Source of the DNA: Verrucomicrobiota bacterium | GTDB lineage: Bacteria > Verrucomicrobiota > Verrucomicrobiia > Verrucomicrobiales > Akkermansiaceae | Direction of reading: 5' to 3' | Assembly (NCBI GenBank): GCA_030835305.1 | Contig: JAURPJ010000072.1 | Location: 1 to 64,000 of the forward strand | DNA length: 64,000 nucleotides | Part shown: piece after piece, positions 34,962 through 44,049 of the stretch | How positions within the stretch are numbered: position 1 is the first letter of the stretch | Layout: each line of letters opens with the position of its first letter | Translations under genes and position numbers: made by a program | The notes under the pieces: model-generated | The model's input: only the letters and a program-made list of their open reading frames with translations | The model's database searches: none | Told to the model about the DNA's origin: nothing

Positions 34962-37706
34962 TTAGAGACCTAAGTGGGCACGGAGTCCAGCGGCATCCTG
35001 CCCCACGCCCTCGATTTCTTCATCGACTGATCCCACCTGCGTCTTCAAGCCTCCTGCGTCAAACGTTTGACGCAGATTCAGCAACTTTTTGAGGTAACTT
35101 TGTCTTAGCGCTTCCAGCTGCGTATTCAGCTCTTTGGCCTTACGGTCCTGTCGCTCCCGCGCCTTGGCAAAATCCTGATGCACCTCGGCAGGAAACCCGC
35201 TGAGGTCAATTTCTCCGGAAAGATCACCATTAGCAGGAAGCTTGTCCTCCAGAGCATGATAGGCAGCCTCGAAAGCCTGGCTGTCATTCTCGGAAAGAAG
35301 GCGGAACCAGGTGTTCACGTCGGAGACAAAGTAGTCACGGTTCCCAAGAAGATACTTATCATAATCCTCAACTTCCTTGGTGACCAGGCGGCGGCCAATT
35401 CCACGAAGCTTGGCAAGCTGGCCGTTGGCCATATTCGGATTTTCATTGGTCACGGCCGGAGCGCCATCGGAATCCGTACTCCATTCGATGATAAATCCGT
35501 CGGCATTCCCCTCTTTGGGGTTGGCGTCATCCCAACCCACTCCAGCGGATCCTTTGAAGTAACGCAGTGCTCGATCGAGCAGGCCGCCGTCGGGGGAATT
35601 CGGTGCCCATGAGGCTTTTTCCCAAGGCTCACCATTTGACCAATACCAAACATCATCCTTTTTCTGGCCGCCCAACCAAACGGACTGCTCGAGAAGAAGG
35701 GATGAGTCAAAAAGCTTGCGAAGAAAGATCCCTTCGAGCGAATCGGAGAAGACCGCAAGATGGCCATCGGCGGCGCTTGCAATCAAGTCTGCCTCGTTCC
35801 AGGAGACCGGCTTTTGGACGAGCAGGAAATGGCGATTCTCATGAGACACGGTGGTTGGAGGCCAGGCCGGACTGGGAGAGTCCAGCGTGGGCACAAGGCG
35901 TTCAAGCTGTGAGGCAATGGAACCCGGGTTCTGGCCATCCTTGGACCACTGGATGACAAAGGGATTTTTCTCGGCATTAGGTCGTGCCCGGATCACTCCG
36001 GAATTACTCAGGGAGGCACAGGAACCGAGGGTCGTTCCGGGATCTTTAAATTTCCATTTTTCCCCGGTGACCCAGGTCCAGCCGCCCTTCCCTTGAGCTC
36101 CTCCACCGATCCAGACGCGGCGTAAGTCGAGTTCGCTCATGTCATTGGAAAGGATATCAATGTCAGCCTGGGTGGTTGGCGTGGCAAGATGAGCGCCATG
36201 GACTTCCGCAAACTCCGAAGCTTCGGTCCAGGTCATGGGGCTTTTTACGAAGAAGATAAAATGACTACTGCGATCGATCGTGTTGTCCGGAAAACGATCT
36301 CGGCGTCCATTGTAGAGGGGCGTCCGATACTCGGCGAGACGCTCCATTGGGGTCTTGGCATTTTCGATCGCAAGCAGACGCTGGCGCTCTTTCTCACGCT
36401 CGGCTTCGAGGGCCTTTTTCTCCTCGGCCTCTCGCGCCTTCTTTTCCTCGTCACGCTTGGCCTGCTCCAGCATGGCCTTGCGTTCCAGTTCCTTGTTTTT
36501 CTCTTTCAGTTCCTTGGCTTCGCGCTCCTTTTCAATTTTAGCCTGTTTGTCTTGATAGAGACCCCACGTGAAAATGATGATCGGAATCAAAATCGCGATG
36601 ATGAGGAGGTTTCGAATAATCGGCCAATTGCTGCCAGCCTTCACGGAAACTGCGGCAGGAGCCGCAGCTGCCGACGGAGCCGATGGCGTGCCGACCTGAT
36701 CATTGGGAGATGACTTGGGCAATGGCTTGAGACGCGACTTGGGAGCGCTCTCGTCTTTGGGGAGAGGGACGAGCTTGGGCTTTGCAGAATTCTTTCCGTC
36801 GGAACCCTTTTCGGAGGTCATCCGGCGCTTCAAGGTCGTGGCGGGTGCCTTACTTTTTAGGTCGGCACCTGTGCGAACTGTCCTTTGCCCACTCGTTCCA
36901 ATGTTGGGGAGAATCTTCTCAAGATCATCCGCCATTTCATGGGCCGATTGATAGCGCAAGGCAGGATTACGACGGGTCGCTTTTTTGAAAATCGGGTCAA
37001 ATCCCCGGTCGCATTTGGCGACTGACGAAGGTGGACTCGCAGGCTCCTCGGGCATCTTGCCGGTGAGGAGTTCGTAGAGAATCACCCCGACCGCATAAAT
37101 ATCGGACTGGACCCCAATCGCCTTGGGATTGGAAATAATCTCGGGCGCAGCATAGCCCGGAGTCCCAAAAACTGGACCATCCTCCGAATGTTCGGAATCA
37201 CTGGCAGCCGCGAGACCAAAGTCCCCGATCTTGGGCTTGGCACTGGGATCGAGGAGAATGTTCGCCGGCTTGATATCACGGTGGATAATGTTGGCCTGAT
37301 GGGCGTGCGAAAGTCCACGGCAGATTCCGATGACCAAGCCGGCAGCGGTCGCTTGATCGATCGCCTTTCCGTAACTGGAATGGTAGAGCGACTTTCCCGC
37401 GACCAATTCCATCACGATATAGGGCATCCCATCGGCCTCGCCAAAGTCGTAGATTCCAATTAGGTTAACATGGTTGAGCTTAGCCATCGAGCGCGCCTCA
37501 GCATGAAATTGATTCCGGAAAGACGGGTCCTCACCAAATTCCTTGGGAAGCAGCTTAATCGCCACATCCCGGTCGAGGGAAAGCTGGGTCGCTTTGTAAA
37601 CCGCACCCATGCCGCCGGTTGCAATCAGCGAGGTCACATCGTAACTGTCAAGGTGTTTGCTCAACTCGGAGGGGTCCGGTGGATCGAATTGGATTGGTTC
37701 GCTCAT
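34962..37706 (-). CDS. PknB-type Ser/Thr kinase with two C-type-lectin-like domains
   Basis: The protein has 914 residues. The kinase domain (about 22-265) is complete: GGMGAVYKA loop, Lys51 in VAIKLL, HRDIKPANILL (142-152), DFGLA (162-166) and GTPGYAAPE. A Pro/Ala-rich linker leads to one span (362-383), then a charged coiled coil (about 387-447). Outside the membrane are two lectin-like domains, 480-590 (MTWTEASEFAEVHGAHLATP, RRVWIGGGAQ) and 622-745 (VSWNEADLIASAADGHLAVF, VWLGG, WSNGEPW). A helical C-terminus follows (765-914). It would sense an extracytoplasmic ligand and phosphorylate cytoplasmic proteins. The domains lack clear calcium-site residues. Confidence 0.88.
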   Translation of the reverse strand: MSEPIQFDPPDPSELSKHLDSYDVTSLIATGGMGAVYKATQLSLDRDVAIKLLPKEFGEDPSFRNQFHAEARSMAKLNHVNLIGIYDFGEADGMPYIVMELVAGKSLYHSSYGKAIDQATAAGLVIGICRGLSHAHQANIIHRDIKPANILLDPSAKPKIGDFGLAAASDSEHSEDGPVFGTPGYAAPEIISNPKAIGVQSDIYAVGVILYELLTGKMPEEPASPPSSVAKCDRGFDPIFKKATRRNPALRYQSAHEMADDLEKILPNIGTSGQRTVRTGADLKSKAPATTLKRRMTSEKGSDGKNSAKPKLVPLPKDESAPKSRLKPLPKSSPNDQVGTPSAPSAAAAPAAVSVKAGSNWPIIRNLLIIAILIPIIIFTWGLYQDKQAKIEKEREAKELKEKNKELERKAMLEQAKRDEEKKAREAEEKKALEAEREKERQRLLAIENAKTPMERLAEYRTPLYNGRRDRFPDNTIDRSSHFIFFVKSPMTWTEASEFAEVHGAHLATPTTQADIDILSNDMSELDLRRVWIGGGAQGKGGWTWVTGEKWKFKDPGTTLGSCASLSNSGVIRARPNAEKNPFVIQWSKDGQNPGSIASQLERLVPTLDSPSPAWPPTTVSHENRHFLLVQKPVSWNEADLIASAADGHLAVFSDSLEGIFLRKLFDSSLLLEQSVWLGGQKKDDVWYWSNGEPWEKASWAPNSPDGGLLDRALRYFKGSAGVGWDDANPKEGNADGFIIEWSTDSDGAPAVTNENPNMANGQLAKLRGIGRRLVTKEVEDYDKYLLGNRDYFVSDVNTWFRLLSENDSQAFEAAYHALEDKLPANGDLSGEIDLSGFPAEVHQDFAKARERQDRKAKELNTQLEALRQSYLKKLLNLRQTFDAGGLKTQVGSVDEEIEGVGQDAAGLRAHLGL

Positions 37707-37834
37707 AGGAACAGAAAATATATCAAAAAGTTTGGAAAAGGGTCAGGGGGATGGCGGAACGATGGCGAATCAGGCGAAAAGCGGCAATCCTTGATTTTCG
37801 AAGATCGCACGCCAATCTTCGAGGACAACGACCA

Positions 37835-38230
37835 ATGAACGAGGAATTGATCTACGCGACTTTGGGGGAAGAAGGCTTCACCCGGCTGACCACCAAATTT
37901 TATGAAAAGATGAAGGCGGACGATCTCGTTGGGCCAATGTATCCGGAGGATGACTGGGAAGGTTCCGAGGAGCGGCTGCGCGACTTTTTGCTCTTTCGAT
38001 TTGGAGCGGACCAGCGCTATCTCGTAACGCGGGGCCACCCCCGCCTGCGCGGACGCCACATGCCTTTTAAAATCGGCATCGCCGAGCGGGATCGCTGGAT
38101 GCAACTGATGGGCGAAGCGGCCAATGACGTCATTGCAGACCACACCATTCGAAACTCAGTGATGGAGTTCTTCGGCCAAGTCGCCGACTTCATGCGCAAC
38201 CAACCGGAACCTCCCTGCAACCATGCTTGA
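37835..38230 (+). CDS. Truncated haemoglobin (group II-like)
   Basis: The protein has 131 residues with a 2-over-2 globin layout: LIYATLGEEGFTRLTTKFYE, then MYPEDDWEGSEERLRDFLLF and the haem-binding segment GHPRLRGRHMPFKI, where His in GRHMPF is the proximal ligand. This pattern fits the trHbO group. Such globins bind oxygen or nitric oxide. The frame is open to 37751 upstream, but the globin fold begins at ATG 37835. The stop overlaps the rhomboid start by eight bases, so the two are probably translated together. Confidence 0.88.
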   Translation: MNEELIYATLGEEGFTRLTTKFYEKMKADDLVGPMYPEDDWEGSEERLRDFLLFRFGADQRYLVTRGHPRLRGRHMPFKIGIAERDRWMQLMGEAANDVIADHTIRNSVMEFFGQVADFMRNQPEPPCNHA

Positions 38231-38897
38231 TCCCGTGATAGAAAAAAGAGTCCCGGTACTCGTCCTGCTCGGAGTGATTTCAATCATCACCATTCTTGAT
38301 TGGATGCACGGCACCGGGGAATTTGGGCAACGGTCCGAAAAATGGATGATGACTCCGGCCAAAGTCGTTGATGCCTGGGAAGCAACCTCAAACGGAGATC
38401 TATCGCAAGACAATCTGGAAACCCTGGCGACCTCCCTGACTGCAGGATTTCTTCATGCCGACGGAAGCCATCTGGGGGGCAACATGCTCTTTCTCTGGAT
38501 TTTTGGGGTCGTAGTCGCCGAACTTTGCGGCTGGCGCTGGATGGTAGCCGCCTTCGTCATTACCGTCATTGGCGGAACAATTGGGCATATTCTGTTCGAC
38601 CCTCAAAGCTCAATACCATGCCTTGGTGCAAGCGGGGGCGTGATGGGGCTGGAAGGATTTTACTTCGGCTTGGCCTTCCTCCACCCCCGCCCGGATTCCC
38701 ACGTCTGGCCTCTGGCCCGTCCTGTCAACTCCACCCAACTAGCCGCCACCGGTGTGATCGGGATTGCGTTGGATTTCCTCGGCATCATGGGTCCGCCCAG
38801 TAACATCGGCCACAGCGCCCACATCGGCGGCTTCGTCGCCGGCATGTTGCTGGCCACCCTAGCCAACCGCTTCGTGCCAAGCGACAACGAGCGGTAA
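38223..38897 (+). CDS. Rhomboid family intramembrane protein
   Basis: The protein has 224 residues with about six spans. The catalytic Ser lies in CLGASGGVMGL and the His in GHSAHIGGFVAGMLL, both in the right helices. The upstream conserved HADGSHLGGNMLFLWIFG loop is also present. It should be an active intramembrane serine protease. It overlaps the globin gene by eight bases, an unusual partner. Immediately downstream, on the other strand, lies the broken end of the dabB-like fragment. Confidence 0.9.
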   Translation: MLDPVIEKRVPVLVLLGVISIITILDWMHGTGEFGQRSEKWMMTPAKVVDAWEATSNGDLSQDNLETLATSLTAGFLHADGSHLGGNMLFLWIFGVVVAELCGWRWMVAAFVITVIGGTIGHILFDPQSSIPCLGASGGVMGLEGFYFGLAFLHPRPDSHVWPLARPVNSTQLAATGVIGIALDFLGIMGPPSNIGHSAHIGGFVAGMLLATLANRFVPSDNER

Positions 38898-38921
38898 GCG
38901 GTTTTGTGATACCCCTTTTCA

Positions 38922-39368
38922 TTAGGTCCCAGAAAGACCCAGGCAGGCAAACACGAATAGGAATGCCAGCCTCGGATGCTCGTAGAAATAGCCATGAAAC
39001 TTCGCCAATGAGATGTCTTCGCCGTTATTACATATCCGGTTAAGAACCCAGATCCCAATGAAGGCCGACACCGAAATTCCGCTGAGATAGAGATAAACTT
39101 GAGTCATATCAAACTCCTCGTTAAAGCTGAAAGCAAGAGATTGGTAAAGTTGGTTCACCACGATCAAAGCCCAGACATTAAGTGCGGAACGGCTCTCGAC
39201 GAAGGCCTTTAAAATGAAAAGCACTCCAACCAGTGCGAAGCCTTCAGTGAGAAACTTCAGGATTGATTCCGGGACAACTGCTTTAGGGTAAGCGGTATAC
39301 ACGCCAATCAGGAATGGCGGGAGCACATGATTTAAGTATTCTGCGTTCCCAGGAAGGTGAAGAGGTTT
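38922..39368 (-). pseudogene. NuoL/DabB-like proton-conducting subunit, fragment
   Basis: About 148 codons encode part of a multi-span protein: YLNHVLPPFLIGVYTAYPK, LKFLTEGFALVGVLFILKAF, YLYLSGISVSAFIGIWVL and FHGYFYEHPRLAFLFVFACL. It resembles the C-terminal region of NuoL-like, proton-conducting subunits, as in DabB of the DAB inorganic-carbon system. The 5' end is a TAG with no start, and the 3' end stops just after GLSG, where relatives continue for many more residues. Position after a dabA remnant and a SulP transporter supports the DabB reading. Confidence 0.55.
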
Positions 39369-39377
39369 CTAGCCTTC

Positions 39378-40461
39378 TTAAGCGGCCGCCAGAAGAATTG
39401 AAACATGAAGCGATCCAGCCGGAACCCCAAGGCTGCAACAAGACAGCTTCTCCCTATTCCAAAGCCCCGTCGTCCCCTGCCCTGCTAGCTTCGAGAAGTG
39501 CAAGAATTGGTTGTGAATCTGGTAATTCAAAACGGAAAGCGACACCAGAAGCTGATGACTTCGGAAGAGGGCGTTGTAAACAAAGTAAAAGATCGCGCTC
39601 GAAGTTGTCGGACCTTCCATCGCACGCTGAAGCCCATCCTTGAAATGGTAGAGTTCGCCATCATCGGGCGAAGATACCACGAGGTGCAGCCATCCTTTGC
39701 TGAACCATTCGCAATTTTCAGGTGAGGCCTTGAGAATTCTCAGCACCACTTTCAATCGATGTTCCACCAACATAAGAAAGCAGACCGGATCGTGGTGTTC
39801 GATCATCTTCAAAGGCAGCCCCGGTCGTAAATCGCCGTCGCTGCTGCTAGTTACCCCGATGAGTCCCACAACGTTGTGGTGTAGCTTGGTGCAGCTCCCG
39901 TCTTCTCGATGACCATTCGCGAAAAGTGATACTCGAGGTTAATCCCCCCGCAGACGCCCGGGAGCGGAGCTAGAAGATTAGCCAAAACCTCTCCCTCGGG
40001 ATCCTTGTTGATAATCTTAGGATTGCAGGAAAGCCCATCGATCCAGGAAGAGGCCCTTGAGGCGATGTCGAGCTCCGATGAAGCACAGGGCATTTGGTTC
40101 CATGACACAGTTCAGGCCGCGGCTCGAAATAGGAATGTGAGCGCTTCTTGATGGCCGTCCGGATTTTTTGATATCCTGTTTCACATTGATGGAGGCAAAT
40201 CGCCGCACTCTTTCTCCTGGCGGATCATTCGCTCGATAATCTCCGTATCAATCCTTCCAGCTTAGTGCAACCGGCGGTATTCATTCATGCTGAAGGTCTG
40301 CTCGATGCCGAAGATATTCGAGGCCGTAAAGATGGCCTTGAAAACTCGATTTCCAGAAAGGAACGAAGGAGATTGTGGTGAACAAAGTCCTTCACTGCAG
40401 CCTTGGTAGGCAGGCGATGTTTGAGCTGCTCGGATATGAGGGCTTCATTAAAATCGGACAT
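39378..40461 (-). pseudogene. dabA: DabA/DUF2309 inorganic-carbon uptake subunit, decayed
   Basis: The remnant starts at ATG 40461, 13 bases after the SulP stop, with a normal N-terminus (LPTKAAVKDFVHHN). A frameshift follows, then ASNIFGIEQTFSMNEYRRLH, a TAA, and AGRIDTEIIERMIRQEKE. Several hundred codons are then missing. The C-terminal third resumes at RRFASINVKQDIKKSG, with PNALCFIGARHRLKGLFLDR, a frameshift, NPKIINKDPEGE, the conserved VCGGINLEY (a zinc ligand region in DabA), another frameshift near 39870, and GDLRPGLPLKMIEHHDP. An intact protein would pair with DabB to hydrate CO2 vectorially. This copy cannot be functional. Confidence 0.75.
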
Positions 40462-40473
40462 ATCGTTCAGAAT

Positions 40474-42093
40474 TTAATTATTCTGCTGCTTGTCAGGATT
40501 TTTACTTCGTTTTCGGGCCGCATGGGGATGCGAGGAAACAGGCTTCAATTCGTCGAGTCCAATGAACTCCACAGTGCCGCCGGCACGGACGTAGTCCTCT
40601 TCGAAGTGATGCAAATTATCCATCACGGAGTGATCAATCACCACCGTATTCACGAGATCAAACGCCACCGTTTTTCCTTCAGGAATCTTATCAAGTTTCT
40701 CTTTGATTCCGAGATAGTTGGTAAAGATCGCCGCGTCTCCGATACGGAGAATATAGCGCTCGGCTTCCTCATCAACCACCACGCCAGCCCGGAAAAGAGA
40801 CTTCAAGGAAACTCCACGGCTCACGTGAATGATTGCTTTCAGGACCATACCGGCCCCGATGCCAACGAGAAGATCCTTGCCCAGAGTAAAGACGATTGTC
40901 ATGAGGAAGATCGCGAGTTGCTCCGGTCCAACCTTGAGCATGTGGGTGAATTCCTTGGGATGAGCCAGCTTGATACCCACGGCAATCAACATGGCGGCGA
41001 GAGCGGCATTCGGAATTAACTCTAGAAGCTGGAAAGCCAGAAGAACCGAGAGGAGGAGGAAGAGCCCATGGAAAAAGTTCGCCCAGCGGGTTCGCGCGCC
41101 CTGTGCAACGTTGGCCGAGCTGCGCGCGACTTCCGAGATCATGGGCAGGCCGCCGAGGAGGCCTGCGACCGAGTTCGAGATCCCAATCGCAACGATGTCC
41201 TTGTTTGGATCCGCCTTCCGCTTCCACGGATCAAGCATGTCGATGGCCTTGACGGTCAGAAGGCTTTCCAGCGTTCCCACCAGCGAAACCATAATGACAA
41301 ACTTAATGAATATCCCGGTCTGGGAAAATCCCTCCATGGTAGCGTTGATCCCGACCTGGTCGATGATCTTTCCCACTTTCACAAGAGTGTAGTCAGGTGC
41401 GCTTTCACCAAGATTCATCATCAAACTCGCAGGAATCGCAAAGATCAACACCAGCAATGGAGCCGGTATTTGCTTCAGAAAGGGATGCCTCACGAAGCCC
41501 CATCCCAGCATGATTGCCAAGCTCACGCCTCCGATGATGCTTACTTGTGGATCCAGGTTGGCAAAGAACGAAGGGATGGCCGCGAACAATTCAAAAGGTG
41601 CCTTTCCCGAAGCCAGCGATGGATCGACGTTCAGCAAGACCGGGACCTGCTTGGCAATGATGATAAAGCCAATCGCCGCCAACATTCCGTGAACGGCTGA
41701 GAGCGGGAAGATATCGACAAATTTTCCCCATTTGAAAACTCCCATGAGAATCTGAATGACTCCCGCGACCACCATCACTCCGAGAGCGAGTTTCCAACCC
41801 GCGTCCCCGCCGCCGAAGGCCCCAACACAATCTGCCACGATGACAATCAGTCCCGCCGCCGGCCCTTTGATGGAAAGCTGGGAACCGGTAAAGAAAGTGG
41901 CAACAAGACCCCCAATAATGGCCGTTAAAACGCCCATGATCGCAGGGAAGCCCGAGGCTAAAGCGATTCCAAGGCTCAGCGGCAGGGCGAGGAGGAAGAC
42001 CACAAATCCGGAGGTGGCATCCTTATTAAAATTTTGTTTCAAGCCCTCTAATCCATCTTTGGGCGGGAGAAGGTTTTCCTGATAATTATTCAT
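40474..42093 (-). CDS. SulP-family anion (probably bicarbonate) transporter
   Basis: The protein has 539 residues. It has the SulP membrane domain of 10-14 spans (GFVVFLLALPLSLGIALASG, TGSQLSIKGPAAGLIVIVAD) and the family's GTLESLLTVKAIDMLDPWKR and GLLGGLPMISEVARSSANV motifs. A C-terminal STAS domain follows (about 440-520: VAFDLVNTVVIDHSVMDNLH). It is intact. The dabA remnant begins 13 bases downstream, an arrangement seen in bicarbonate-uptake loci, so bicarbonate is a better guess than sulfate. BicA-like transporters import bicarbonate with sodium. Confidence 0.88.
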   Translation of the reverse strand: MNNYQENLLPPKDGLEGLKQNFNKDATSGFVVFLLALPLSLGIALASGFPAIMGVLTAIIGGLVATFFTGSQLSIKGPAAGLIVIVADCVGAFGGGDAGWKLALGVMVVAGVIQILMGVFKWGKFVDIFPLSAVHGMLAAIGFIIIAKQVPVLLNVDPSLASGKAPFELFAAIPSFFANLDPQVSIIGGVSLAIMLGWGFVRHPFLKQIPAPLLVLIFAIPASLMMNLGESAPDYTLVKVGKIIDQVGINATMEGFSQTGIFIKFVIMVSLVGTLESLLTVKAIDMLDPWKRKADPNKDIVAIGISNSVAGLLGGLPMISEVARSSANVAQGARTRWANFFHGLFLLLSVLLAFQLLELIPNAALAAMLIAVGIKLAHPKEFTHMLKVGPEQLAIFLMTIVFTLGKDLLVGIGAGMVLKAIIHVSRGVSLKSLFRAGVVVDEEAERYILRIGDAAIFTNYLGIKEKLDKIPEGKTVAFDLVNTVVIDHSVMDNLHHFEEDYVRAGGTVEFIGLDELKPVSSHPHAARKRSKNPDKQQNN

Positions 42094-42628
42094 AAATTGA
42101 TTCTAAAAATTAGAGGAAATTTCGCCGAACAAGCACTATACATGTTTTAATATGACTCAACGCAGATTCTCTCCATAGTCAAGCGGAGTTCGTCCAATTC
42201 ATAAGCAAAAAGCCAGCAATCTACCTTGAGGCAACAAAACAAAAGGGATCGTTTCGCCGACTGAACCGCTTGGCCACTCAGGTCCCGGTCCGAAACGGCC
42301 TGAGATTGGCAGGCAATGATCTGTCGACTGGATCGCTCAAAGGGTGAGTCATCGAGATTCTCTTCCTCTTCGCAAGCGGTAAACTCGTTTTGATGGCTGG
42401 AGATCGAATCTCTCTGGTCATCAAATGCGCCAGGACTGGTTTTCCCAAAGCCGGGCGAGTAATCGCTTGGTGTTCCATAGGCTCCCGAGCAAGAAATGCG
42501 AAAGAGCAGAGTCCCAAGGACATGGAACACGCTGTTTCGAAGCCCTGTAATGAGATGGTTCACGAAACGGTTGAATTAAGATCATTATTTTTCCTCAAAA
42601 TCGATTCAAAATTCCAAATCTCCTATTT
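42094..42628. other. 535-base gap upstream of the SulP gene, no recognised gene
   Basis: This stretch separates folE from the SulP transporter. An open minus-strand frame of 138 codons (42147-42563) exists, but its composition is uneven (Ser/Cys-rich middle, SSRQIIACQSQAVSDRDLSG) and I recognise no family. The stretch is a candidate for a lost gene and presumably contains the SulP promoter, but no convincing promoter, operator or RNA element was found. Confidence 0.3.
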
Positions 42629-43210
42629 CTAGGAACGTTGAATGAGATTCAAAACCTCTTCACGGGAGGCTGGATTCGAACGAAAAATACCCCGCATTGA
42701 TGAGGTGACGGTGCGTGCACCCGGCTTGCGAATCCCGCGCATCGACATGCAGAGGTGCTCGGCCTCCAGCACGACCGCAGCACCGCGTGGGGACAATTTT
42801 TCATCAATCGCGTTGGCGATCTGTCCGGTAAGCCGTTCCTGAACCTGCGGCCGGCGGGCGAAGCCATCCACAAGACGCGCCAGCTTTGACAGACCCGTAA
42901 TCCGACCATCCTTCTCAGGCAAATAGGCCACATGAGCTTTTCCGAAAAAAGGAATGAGGTGGTGTTCGCAGATAGAGTAAAAGGAAATGTCACGCACCAC
43001 GATGATTTCATCGTGCTCGACCTGGAAAGTCTTATCGAGATGATCAGCAGGCTCCTCCCGCAGACCGCTGCAAATTTCGCCATACATCCGCGCCACCCGC
43101 GCCGGAGTATCGAGCAAACCATCCCGTCTGGGATCTTCACCTATCGCGCCGAGAATCTCGCGTACGGCATTTTCGATACGGGCAAAATCAATGTCTTTGG
43201 AATCACTCAT
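42629..43210 (-). CDS. folE: GTP cyclohydrolase I
   Basis: The protein has 193 residues. It converts GTP to dihydroneopterin triphosphate, the entry to folate or queuosine synthesis, in the cytoplasm as a decamer. Zinc ligands are Cys81 and His84 in [10 protein letters not shown] and Cys154 in EHLCMSMRG. Other family motifs are [35 protein letters not shown] and RPQVQERLT. It stands alone with no other folate gene nearby. Confidence 0.97.
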   Translation of the reverse strand: MSDSKDIDFARIENAVREILGAIGEDPRRDGLLDTPARVARMYGEICSGLREEPADHLDKTFQVEHDEIIVVRDISFYSICEHHLIPFFGKAHVAYLPEKDGRITGLSKLARLVDGFARRPQVQERLTGQIANAIDEKLSPRGAAVVLEAEHLCMSMRGIRKPGARTVTSSMRGIFRSNPASREEVLNLIQRS

Positions 43211-43340
43211 GGAACGTTGCTGGTGCCTTCTTAGCTGACCGAGAGCGATTTGACCAGCGAGCCCACAACAATCTTACCCCAACAGAAAAAACGGGAGGCC
43301 CAAGCCTTCCGCCTTTCTCATGCATTTTGGGGCTCTAAGG

Positions 43341-43833
43341 TTATGCCATGGTAGCTTCGTTGACACCGGAACCAAACCAACCGCCGGTCGCGATCCTAGT
43401 GAGTTCCGCGTCATAGTTGCTTGCTTCGTCGATGCAATCGTCAAGCAAGGTTACACCTTCGCTGAAGTCGAGGGCCTTGGCGACTCCGTAGCCGGCAATC
43501 TCGTAGTGCTCGAAACGGTTTGCCGAGGCGATCATCATCGCATTCTTGACGGCACCAGGAACGGTTTCGACCATGTCGATGACGGGCATCCTTGACCAAA
43601 ACTTCCATGGCCTGACACTTCTCGCCCGTTGGGCTGAAGTGGCTGGTATCGCAAATCTTCTGAAGGCGCTCGCTGTGCTTGCGGTGGGACTTTACGAGCT
43701 GGCCGAACTTGTTTTGAAGATCCTCATCCTCCGATGCGCTCTGCATCCCAGCAAGAACTTCCAGCTGCTGCTTTTCGGTATTATAAAGGTCTTTAATCTG
43801 TCCGTGATAGAGTTCGTCTAGATTCTTTTTCAT
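43341..43833 (-). pseudogene. DUF892 (YciE/YciF) ferritin-like protein with frameshift
   Basis: The first part, read from ATG 43833, is a normal N-terminus (LDELYHGQIKDLYNTEKQQL, EDLQNKFGQLVKSHRKHSER, CQAMEVLVKDA). The frame is lost near 43590, and the family resumes one frame over with VIDMVETVPGAVKNAMMIAS, RFEHYEIAGYGVAKAL and TLLDDCIDEASNYDAELTRI. Together they make a full-length DUF892 helical bundle of about 165 residues. Members of this family are stress-induced and ferritin-like. As read, translation would yield a shortened protein with an altered tail. Confidence 0.8.
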
Positions 43834-44049
43834 AACACCTCAAATGTTGCAGGATACCTTCCAGTCCCGGCGTCACCTCCCCAAAATCGCTCCGTCTCCC
43901 TGCACACCCGGGCTGACAGCGGTTCACACGAAAAGTCTTTCACGAATTTCATCTCGAATCATCATTCGATCCGCAACATCAGGATTGCGAGATGGGATGC
44001 CTGCCCTCATTTGGTGGAAGAATTCCTGATCTCAAGTCGTTCCATCGAA

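Noticed and set aside
39866..39879. A perfect 14-base palindrome CCACAACGTTGTGG
   Set aside because: It falls within the dabA remnant at a conserved protein motif (LHHNVVG), so coding constraint explains it better than an operator.
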